A DNA stretch of 20,619 nucleotides from the NCBI GenBank assembly GCA_049615605.1, contig JBMZFW010000018.1:1-20619 (forward strand), in the 5' to 3' direction. The translations under genes were made by a program, and so were the position numbers. This DNA comes from JAQWUY01 sp049615605 (GTDB taxonomy: Bacteria > Pseudomonadota > Alphaproteobacteria > JAQWUY01). The notes under the pieces were generated by a model. It saw nothing but the letters and a program-made list of their open reading frames with translations. It was not told the DNA's origin and did no database searches. Positions 13,478 to 20,619 of the stretch are shown piece after piece (the stretch's first letter is position 1; every line of letters begins with the position of its first letter).

Positions 13478-16400
13478 GTGATTGAAAAGAAAAAACACAA
13501 TACTAAACAAAACAGACTGTACGACCAAAATGGTGGTTCAGATTCTTGTGGTGTTGGATTTATAACTTGTAAAGACAGCGTGCCATCACACGAATTAATC
13601 GTGCGTGGTAATGAAGCTTTATGCGTTGTTCCGCACCGTGGCGGTATGGACGCCCAAGGTGTTGGCGATGGCGGTGGTGTTTTAGTTGATTTAAGTGAAA
13701 AGTTCTTTTCAAAAGTTGCAGGCGAAAAATTAAGCCTTGGTTCATTTGGTGTTGGCGCGTTCTTTATGCCGTCAAATGACGAACATAAAAATACTGCTAT
13801 TAAATATATTGAAGAACAATTAAAACAATTTAATCTGGAAATTATTAAATGGCGCACAGCTGATGTTGATAAAAGCATTATTAACGAAGCAGCACAACTT
13901 CGCAACCCAGACATTCATCAGGTAATATTTAAGCTGTCAAATAATGATAATCGTTCGTGGAATGAATTTGAAAATAACCTTATTACAGTTGTTGAAAATA
14001 TTAACAATAATTTCTTTGTTGATGAAAATTATGAAGAATTTTATCCAATCAGCGTTTCATCAAAAACAACTGTTTACAAAGGCTGTTTATTATCAAACGA
14101 AGTTGTCCCATACTTTAAAGATTTAATGGATACCGATTTTGAAGCAAAGATATTTTTATTCCACACAAGGTATTCAACAAACACTGCCCCGCGACCAACA
14201 ATGGCACAACCATTTAGCCGTATGGCACACAACGGGGAATTAAACACGGATAAAAAAAACCGTATCCACGAAGACAGTGTTTTGCGCGCACAAGGCAAAA
14301 AACTTATTACCCCAATCGGACAATCAGACAGTGCAAGGCTTGACCAGACACTAGCCCGTCGTCTGCGTGATAATAATCTAAATGTGGTACAAGCATTCAC
14401 AAGAATGGCACCGCCAGCGTGGGAAAATGCACCAAACATTATTGGGGCTGAGCGCGCGATGCTTGAATACTTTGCACTGGACGAAGAAAAAGTTGATGGG
14501 CCAGCTGCATTAATCTTTACCGATGGTCGTCGTATTGGTGCGAAACTTGACCGTCTTGGTCTTCGCCCACTTCGTATGATTGAAACTGATAAATATATTT
14601 CTGTAATGTCAGAAGCGGGACAAAATGTATTTAAGCCAAGCGAAGTAATTTCCCGTTCACGAATTTCAGCAGGTGATATGGTTGTATATGACCACAAAGA
14701 AAAACACCTGTATGAAGCAGAAGAGATTTTATCCATTCTTGCCAAAGAACAAGATTATGAATCTTTACTTGAAAAATCTATTATTCGTTTTGATGAATTG
14801 GACAAATCCGAAGACATTAAAACACCGTCATTCCCAGAAACAACAAATGGTCGTATGGTTGCATATAACCAAAACATTGAATCGTTCAGGTTCTTGCTTG
14901 ACCCTATTTTAGAAAACGGTGCGGAACGCGTTTCGGCAATGGGTTATGGTCTTGCCATTAACCCGCTTAGCACAAGCGAAGGTGGAATTTCAAGATACTT
15001 TTCACAACGATTTGCCCAAGTGACAAACCCGCCACTTGATTCAATTCGTGAAGTTGATGGAATGAGCCCCCTTGTTATACTTGGTGCAAAGCCATCGTTC
15101 TGTAATAAAACAAAACAAATAAGATTGGAAAGCCCAATTGTATCTGTTTATGAATTGGCAACATTAAGAAAACAAAACCACATTGCTATTGATGAAATTT
15201 CTGCCGTATTTACCCCTGATGCAGACGACAATAAAAATGCGGATAATTTAGAAAAAGCTCTTGAAAAAATTGCTGATGAAGCGGTTAAATTTGCACCAAA
15301 CAATGGTATTATAATTGTATCTGATACAAGTCTTAGTAAAACAAGCGCACCAATTCCAATGCTTATGGCAATTGCAAAAATTAACAATCGTTTAATCAAA
15401 GAAGGTTTAAGATTTAATACTTCATTAATTGCCGAAACGGGACAAGCCATATCATCACACGACACTGCGGTAATTCTTGGCTTTGGTGCATCGGCTGTCA
15501 CATCAACAGTTGTGTATGAAAGGGCAAAAGAATTATTCCCAGACGATGTAAAAGGTGCATTAAAACGCTACTTAAAGGGATGTGAAAAAGCATTACTTAA
15601 AACAATGGGTAAGTTTGGTTTATGTACGGTTGAAAGTTATGTTGGCGGTGAATTCTTTGAAGGTAACTTTATTGATACAAAGAACGATAAACGATTAAAA
15701 GAATTATTCCCAAATGTTAATTCACCTGTTGGTGGGGTTGGCTTTGTTCAAATGGCAAAATCAGCGCGTGATTGGTTTAATATGGGTTGTGAAAATCCAG
15801 CGGAAATTCCAAGTCTTGGATTATTCAAAGAAAAATCTGATGGTGCGGGTCACAGCTTTGGCGTTAACGCAACAAAAGAATTTATTGATATTGCAACTGG
15901 CGAAATTAAATATGCTCAAAACGCAACAAAAATTCCATTTGGTACTTGGTTATTAGACGACCATATGACAATGGCAAAAGAAGTTTTATCTGTACAAGAA
16001 AAGGGTTCAAATACCCAATACCTTGATTTTGGTTATGAGTTGTTATCTGATGATACAATCAACAACTTTGTTCAAACGGCTGATTATGATAAATTTACAA
16101 AAAACTTAATGATTGAAAGGGCAAATCGCCCATCTGCGTTAAGGGATTTATTTGCATTCCCGCTTGATTTAACAAATTGTAAAACAAAAGAAGATTTTAT
16201 AAATCAATTAAAAGCATACGATTGGAACGCAACCAACCACGCAACTATTGCAGGTATGCCAACGGGTGATGTGCTTGATATATTCAAAGATGCGGTTAAA
16301 GAAGTGCTTGGCGAAAAGGCTGATGAATTTATTGCAAATATTAAACAAGCAAATAAACCTATTGATATTAACAAAGTACAAAATGCTAGTGAAATTACAA

Positions 16401-18889
16401 AAACATTTGCATCGGGCGCAATGTCATTTGGTGCATTAAACAGAAACGCCCACGAAGCAGTTGCCCTTGGAACAAATCTTGTTGGCGGTAATTCAAACTG
16501 TGGTGAAGGGGGCGAACATTACAGCCGTTATAACACGCCAAAATCATCAAGCGTTAAACAAATCGCATCTGGTCGCTTTGGTGTTTGGGCGGGGTATTTT
16601 GCCGACCCTAACTTACGCGAAATTGAGATTAAATTAGCCCAAGGTGCAAAGCCCGGTGAAGGTGGTCAATTACCTGCGAAAAAAGTAACCATTGAAATTG
16701 CTTCAATGCGTGGTGGTACGCCAATGGTGGAACTTGTTTCCCCACCGCCACACCACGATACTTATTCTATTGAAGACTTAGCACAATTAATTCACGATGC
16801 CCACTGTGCACGCGTAAAAGTTATTGTTAAATTGGTATCAAGTGAAGGTATCGGCACAATCGCCGTTGGTGTTGCAAAGGCAGGTGCTGATGTAATCAAT
16901 ATTGCTGGGTCAACTGGTGGTACTGGTGCGGCACAAGTAACAAGTTTAAAGAATGCTGGTCGTGTTGCCGAACTTGGTATTGTTGAAGTACACCAAGCAT
17001 TATGTGATACGGGATTAAGGGATAAAGTTATCCTTAGGAATTCTGGTGCATTACAAAATGGATACGATGTTATAAAATCGGCAATCTTTGGTGCGGACAG
17101 TTTTGAATTTGGCACAACTGCATTAATGATGATTGGTTGTGTAATGGCAAAGAACTGTAATGTTAAATGTCCAGCGGGTCTTACAACTGACCCTGAAATT
17201 TTTGCAGGCGACGGTCGTGCCCTAGCCCAATATTTTATTAACCTTGCAATAGAAGTGCGTGAGATTTTAGCATACCTTGGTTATGAAAGCCTTGAAGAAA
17301 TTCGTGGTAAAATGGAATTATTACATTTAATTGACCACCCTGATTTAGATGGTCGTCTGGACTTAACGGATATGTTGGTTGATGTGGAAGCTGTTAAACC
17401 AAAAAATCCAAAATATTTGGAAGCATCTTATACAGCAGATGACAATATTATTGATGATATTAAACAGGCAATTATTGATGGTAAAAAATCAACTTTTGAT
17501 TATGGTAAATTAAACAACTGTAATAAATCGGTTGGCGGACAAACTGCCATTGATATTGAAAGAATGCTTTCTTGGGAAATTGATAAATACAGTGATGTGG
17601 TTGACACAAGCGGATACCGCCCTGTGTTAAAAGACGAAACCATTACAATTACATCACACGAAAATGCGGGTCAATCATACGGTGCATTTACCACAACGGG
17701 TATGAAATTAATTCACACTGGTTTATGTAATGACGGTGTTGGTAAATCAATGTGTGGTGGTAAGGTTGTTGTGTTATCACCAGGTATCAGCCCAGACACA
17801 GGTGCGGCAAATGAAAAACACAATGTACTTGTGGGTAACTTTGCTTTATTCGGTGCAACGGGTGGTAAATTGTTCGTTGGTGGTGGCGGTGGTGACCGCT
17901 TTGCGGTTCGTAATACTGGTGCCTTGGCTGTGGTTGAAGGTGTGGGTGATTTTGCCTGTGAATATATGGTAAATGGTACTTTCCTTAACCTTGGTGAATT
18001 TGGTAAAGGCTTCGGCAATGGTATGAGCGGGGGTAATGCTTATCAATACGACCCATCGGGTGCTTTGGAAAAAATGTATTCGCACGACAGCGTTGTTATT
18101 TCAAGATTGCACGAACAAACGGAAGAAACATATCACACAGCTATTGTAAAAAATATTTTACAACAGCACTTAAACGAAACAAAATCGGAAACTGCAAAAG
18201 CAATCCTTGATAATTGGGAAAATGAGATTAAGAATTTCTGGGTTGTGAATCCAATTGCAATTTATGAAACACAAAGCCCATCACACTTGGTAAAACTAGG
18301 GGCAAAAGCCATAGAAGAAGAACTGCTTAAAGGCGTGGTGAAATCTGCATTTGAATCAATTAAGGTGGCATATAAATCTGATACACAAGTTATGGATGGT
18401 AAATCACCAAATGATAATTCATCCGCTTCACAGTTATTAATCAAATTTGGTATTATGGCACTTGCAAAACAAAAGGCTGAATCTGAATTAAAGAAAATGA
18501 ATATTCCGCTTGATGAATATATGGTTAATGTGACTGCTAAAAAATTAATTATCACCGAAGACAAAGATGTTATGGGTAAAACAATAAATGCAATGAAAAA
18601 TGCGGTGTCATCTGAAACCGAAGAAACATTGTCTGTATGGTTATCGCAAAAACGAATTAACGATTACCAAGCATCTATTTCTGGTCGTGATACAAAAGAA
18701 ATATACAGCGATGGTATGTTTGAATGGATGAAACACATTACAAATAAAAATAATGAATATGTACAATCACACAAATCAATTGAGCAAGTTATTCAAAATA
18801 ATTTTATAATATCGCTTGCACAAATTATTCCATTGGATACAATGGCAGTTGCAAATGAAGACATATTACAAGGAATTCAAAATGGCTAA
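13478..18889 (+). CDS. gltB: Glutamate synthase large subunit homologue, extended form (1803 aa)
   Basis: GltB-type enzymes convert glutamine plus 2-oxoglutarate to two glutamates. Domain order is complete. Glutaminase (about 24-400): nucleophile Cys24 in DSCGVGF after a 23-residue propeptide, and HNGELNT near 251-257. Central domain: about 455-760. FMN synthase domain (about 965-1270): GAMSFGALNRNAHE, GAKPGEGGQLP, SPPPHHDTYSIEDLAQ. Beta-helical GXGXG domain (about 1395-1530): GDRFAVRNTGALAVVEGVGD. The iron-sulfur cysteines are Cys1221, Cys1227 and Cys1231, a CX5CX3C pattern instead of the usual CX5CX4C. After the normal GltB end near residue 1600 there is an extra C-terminal segment of about 200 residues that I do not recognise; usual bacterial GltB is about 1500. 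The start is GTG, supported by AGGAAG (13466-13471). No gltD adjoins; a CysJ-like reductase overlaps the 3' end by 8 bp. Confidence 0.93.
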   Translation: MIEKKKHNTKQNRLYDQNGGSDSCGVGFITCKDSVPSHELIVRGNEALCVVPHRGGMDAQGVGDGGGVLVDLSEKFFSKVAGEKLSLGSFGVGAFFMPSNDEHKNTAIKYIEEQLKQFNLEIIKWRTADVDKSIINEAAQLRNPDIHQVIFKLSNNDNRSWNEFENNLITVVENINNNFFVDENYEEFYPISVSSKTTVYKGCLLSNEVVPYFKDLMDTDFEAKIFLFHTRYSTNTAPRPTMAQPFSRMAHNGELNTDKKNRIHEDSVLRAQGKKLITPIGQSDSARLDQTLARRLRDNNLNVVQAFTRMAPPAWENAPNIIGAERAMLEYFALDEEKVDGPAALIFTDGRRIGAKLDRLGLRPLRMIETDKYISVMSEAGQNVFKPSEVISRSRISAGDMVVYDHKEKHLYEAEEILSILAKEQDYESLLEKSIIRFDELDKSEDIKTPSFPETTNGRMVAYNQNIESFRFLLDPILENGAERVSAMGYGLAINPLSTSEGGISRYFSQRFAQVTNPPLDSIREVDGMSPLVILGAKPSFCNKTKQIRLESPIVSVYELATLRKQNHIAIDEISAVFTPDADDNKNADNLEKALEKIADEAVKFAPNNGIIIVSDTSLSKTSAPIPMLMAIAKINNRLIKEGLRFNTSLIAETGQAISSHDTAVILGFGASAVTSTVVYERAKELFPDDVKGALKRYLKGCEKALLKTMGKFGLCTVESYVGGEFFEGNFIDTKNDKRLKELFPNVNSPVGGVGFVQMAKSARDWFNMGCENPAEIPSLGLFKEKSDGAGHSFGVNATKEFIDIATGEIKYAQNATKIPFGTWLLDDHMTMAKEVLSVQEKGSNTQYLDFGYELLSDDTINNFVQTADYDKFTKNLMIERANRPSALRDLFAFPLDLTNCKTKEDFINQLKAYDWNATNHATIAGMPTGDVLDIFKDAVKEVLGEKADEFIANIKQANKPIDINKVQNASEITKTFASGAMSFGALNRNAHEAVALGTNLVGGNSNCGEGGEHYSRYNTPKSSSVKQIASGRFGVWAGYFADPNLREIEIKLAQGAKPGEGGQLPAKKVTIEIASMRGGTPMVELVSPPPHHDTYSIEDLAQLIHDAHCARVKVIVKLVSSEGIGTIAVGVAKAGADVINIAGSTGGTGAAQVTSLKNAGRVAELGIVEVHQALCDTGLRDKVILRNSGALQNGYDVIKSAIFGADSFEFGTTALMMIGCVMAKNCNVKCPAGLTTDPEIFAGDGRALAQYFINLAIEVREILAYLGYESLEEIRGKMELLHLIDHPDLDGRLDLTDMLVDVEAVKPKNPKYLEASYTADDNIIDDIKQAIIDGKKSTFDYGKLNNCNKSVGGQTAIDIERMLSWEIDKYSDVVDTSGYRPVLKDETITITSHENAGQSYGAFTTTGMKLIHTGLCNDGVGKSMCGGKVVVLSPGISPDTGAANEKHNVLVGNFALFGATGGKLFVGGGGGDRFAVRNTGALAVVEGVGDFACEYMVNGTFLNLGEFGKGFGNGMSGGNAYQYDPSGALEKMYSHDSVVISRLHEQTEETYHTAIVKNILQQHLNETKSETAKAILDNWENEIKNFWVVNPIAIYETQSPSHLVKLGAKAIEEELLKGVVKSAFESIKVAYKSDTQVMDGKSPNDNSSASQLLIKFGIMALAKQKAESELKKMNIPLDEYMVNVTAKKLIITEDKDVMGKTINAMKNAVSSETEETLSVWLSQKRINDYQASISGRDTKEIYSDGMFEWMKHITNKNNEYVQSHKSIEQVIQNNFIISLAQIIPLDTMAVANEDILQGIQNG

Positions 18890-20588
18890 AGATTTTAATA
18901 TACCTGCAATAAGTTCTGATTCACCACTAAGCGGTGAACAAAAAGCTTGGCTTGGCGGATATTTTTACGGTGTTGAAAGCGCATCTGGTATGGGTGGTTC
19001 TGATTCTGATGGCGGGGTTAAAACACACATTCTTTATGGTACGCAAACTGGTAATGCGGAAAATGTTGCCCTTGACCTTGGAAATGCAATTAATGGTATT
19101 GTTCTTGATATGGCTGATGTGTCTGCGGACGATTTTAAATCATTTGAAAACATTGTAATTGTCACATCAACTTATGGTGACGGTGAACACCCAGATAACG
19201 GTCAAATCCTTTGGGATTCGGTACAGGGCATTGATAAAATGTCTTGTAATTTTGCCATACTTGGTCTTGGTGATACGGCTTATGATTTCTTCTGTAAATC
19301 AGCGGAAGATTGGGACAGCTTCCTATCAAGCAAAGGCGGTACGAAAAAAGCAGAAATGGTTAAGCTTGATGTTGATTATGAAGAAGGTGCAAATAAATGG
19401 ATTGCGAAAATGGCTGGATTATTTAAATCTGAAGCTGTGGAAGAAAAATCCGCACCAAAGAATGAAGCCCCTGCCAGTGGTCATAAATCAATCTACAATA
19501 AAAACAACCCATATATGGGCGAATTTTTAGTAAATAAATTATTATCAAAAGACGGTTCGGACAAACAAGTTCACCACTTTGAATTTGAAGTAAACGACCC
19601 TGAAATGGCATACGAAGCAGGCGACGCATTGGGGGTTATTCCGTTTAACAGTGAAAAGCTTGTAAATGCAATTATTTCAGCTGGTGGTTTTGACGCAGGC
19701 AAAGAAATTGATGGTAAAAAGTTTTCTGATATCTTAACACAAGAAAAAGAAATCAGAACACCAAACAAAGACTTTATTAAAACCGTTGCGGAAAAATCAA
19801 ACAACGAAGAATTAAATAAATTACTTGGCGATAAACCTGCAATGGATAATTTCCTGTGGGGTCGTGAAGTGCTTGATTTCTTAAATGATTATAATGTTTC
19901 ATTTAGCGAAGAAGAATTCCTTGGCTTAACAAAGTCATTACAACACAGATTATATTCAATTTCATCAAGCCCGAATGCACACAAAGGCGAAGTTCACTTA
20001 ACTGTTGCGGCGGTTAAATATGACTTTAATGGTCGCGGGTGTGAAGGTGTTGCGTCTTGTTATCTTTCTGATTACTTAGCAACGGGTAATAAGGTTGGTT
20101 TATTTATACACCCAAACAAAGCGTTTTCAATTCCACAAGACGGAAATGTACCAATGATAATGGTTGGTCCAGGTACGGGTATTGCCCCATTCCGTGCGTT
20201 TATGGAAGAACGCATAAGCCGTGGTGAAGCGGGTGACAACTGGTTATTCTTTGGCGACAGAACAAAGAACGATTACTTATACCAAGACGAATTGGAAGCG
20301 TGGGAAAAAGATGGTAAATTAAAATTATCGCTTGCTTGGTCGCGTGAAAAAGATATTCCAAAAACTTATGTTCAAGATTTAATGCGTGAAAATGGCGAAG
20401 AATTATTCAAAGCCCTTGAAGCCGGTGGTTATTTCTTTGTTTGTGGTGATGCATCGCGAATGGCAAAAGATGTGGAAGCAAGCTTGCTTGAAATTATCGC
20501 AACAGCTGGCGCAATGTCCGTTGAAAAAGCGACTGATTATTTAAACGAACTTAAAAAACAAAAACGCTATGTGCGTGATGTTTATTAA
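18882..20588 (+). CDS. cysJ: CysJ-type NADPH diflavin reductase (sulfite reductase flavoprotein alpha-like)
   Basis: This 568-residue soluble flavoprotein passes electrons from NADPH through FAD to FMN and on to a partner enzyme. Order of parts: CysJ-type N-terminal LSGEQKAWLGGYFYG (16-30); flavodoxin domain (about 47-182) with TQTGNAE, STYGDGEHPDNG and LGLGDTAYDFFC; linker; connecting/FAD domain with RLYSISSS (356-363); NADPH domain with GPGTGIAPFR (429-438) and CGDASRMAKD (521-530); C-terminal RYVRDVY, close to the RYQRDVY of E. coli CysJ, with a terminal stacking Tyr568. The start at 18882 follows AAGGAA and overlaps the glutamate synthase stop (ATGGCTAA), implying translational coupling; an in-frame ATG at 18816 lies deep inside gltB and lacks a ribosome site. 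By sequence the usual partner is CysI, but no cysI is in view (the window ends 31 bp later). Context suggests it may serve glutamate synthase. Confidence 0.92.
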   Translation: MAKDFNIPAISSDSPLSGEQKAWLGGYFYGVESASGMGGSDSDGGVKTHILYGTQTGNAENVALDLGNAINGIVLDMADVSADDFKSFENIVIVTSTYGDGEHPDNGQILWDSVQGIDKMSCNFAILGLGDTAYDFFCKSAEDWDSFLSSKGGTKKAEMVKLDVDYEEGANKWIAKMAGLFKSEAVEEKSAPKNEAPASGHKSIYNKNNPYMGEFLVNKLLSKDGSDKQVHHFEFEVNDPEMAYEAGDALGVIPFNSEKLVNAIISAGGFDAGKEIDGKKFSDILTQEKEIRTPNKDFIKTVAEKSNNEELNKLLGDKPAMDNFLWGREVLDFLNDYNVSFSEEEFLGLTKSLQHRLYSISSSPNAHKGEVHLTVAAVKYDFNGRGCEGVASCYLSDYLATGNKVGLFIHPNKAFSIPQDGNVPMIMVGPGTGIAPFRAFMEERISRGEAGDNWLFFGDRTKNDYLYQDELEAWEKDGKLKLSLAWSREKDIPKTYVQDLMRENGEELFKALEAGGYFFVCGDASRMAKDVEASLLEIIATAGAMSVEKATDYLNELKKQKRYVRDVY

Positions 20589-20619
20589 TCGTTAATAATA
20601 TCCAATATTTTATTAATTT

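Noticed and set aside
14074..14745. Long antisense reading frame (223 codons) opposite the glutaminase domain of gltB
   Set aside because: It has no ribosome site or recognisable domain, and it lies wholly opposite a confidently identified gene; it is a by-product of that gene's codon use.
18816..18881. Upstream in-frame start of the diflavin reductase at 18816
   Set aside because: It would add 22 residues unlike any CysJ N-terminus and has no ribosome site; AAGGAA precedes the ATG at 18882.
13478..18889. Fusion of GltB with GltD as the reason for the 1803-aa length
   Set aside because: The C-terminal extension has none of the GltD cysteine motifs or FAD/NADPH glycine loops; the extra length is an unrecognised segment.
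1..20619. Mobile element, prophage or recent gene transfer
   Set aside because: No transposase, integrase, flanking direct repeats, tRNA target or abrupt composition change is visible; base use looks even across all genes.

Overview
This is a 20.6-kb AT-rich bacterial chromosomal stretch carrying 14 genes. The coding is dense: no gap exceeds about 215 bp, and I see no rRNA, tRNA, CRISPR array, insertion sequence or phage gene. Every complete gene ends in TAA except metK (TAG), and the standard bacterial code fits throughout. The MntR/MntX manganese pair, the BCCT-transporter/M19-dipeptidase/aldehyde-dehydrogenase group and the lrp/ald divergon suggest a free-living, probably marine proteobacterium, most likely an AT-rich alphaproteobacterium. 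That placement is inference; no phylogenetic marker was computed.

Layout. (1) 1-2034: the start of hemN and an Lrp/AsnC-type regulator on the minus strand, divergent from alanine dehydrogenase (ald). (2) 2001-7091: a LysR-type regulator divergent from a three-gene plus-strand operon (aldehyde dehydrogenase, M19 dipeptidase homologue, BCCT transporter) that ends in an intrinsic terminator. This looks like uptake and catabolism of a betaine-like or other quaternary ammonium compound. (3) 7111-9517: two conserved genes of unknown function, 13 nt apart, ending at a strong bidirectional terminator. (4) 9525-12466, with metK and mntX on the minus strand and mntR on the plus: metK has its own promoter and a hairpin-bearing leader. 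The 10-TM manganese transporter gene mntX is divergent from mntR, with a perfect 16-bp palindrome between them that is a good MntR operator. (5) 12463-13263: uppP, for recycling of the cell-wall lipid carrier. (6) 13478-20588: an unusually long glutamate synthase large subunit (1803 aa) overlapping by 8 nt a CysJ-type FMN/FAD/NADPH diflavin reductase.

The most interesting element is region 6. Ordinary NADPH glutamate synthase pairs GltB with the FAD/iron-sulfur subunit GltD. Here the neighbouring, apparently translationally coupled gene is instead a sulfite-reductase-type diflavin reductase. The GltB homologue also has a C-terminal extension of about 200 residues and a shortened cysteine spacing in its iron-sulfur motif. 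A glutamate synthase fed by a diflavin reductase is a testable hypothesis, not a demonstrated fact. Second in interest is region 2/3, where an M19 homologue lacking several metal ligands and two uncharacterised proteins sit with a quaternary-amine transporter.
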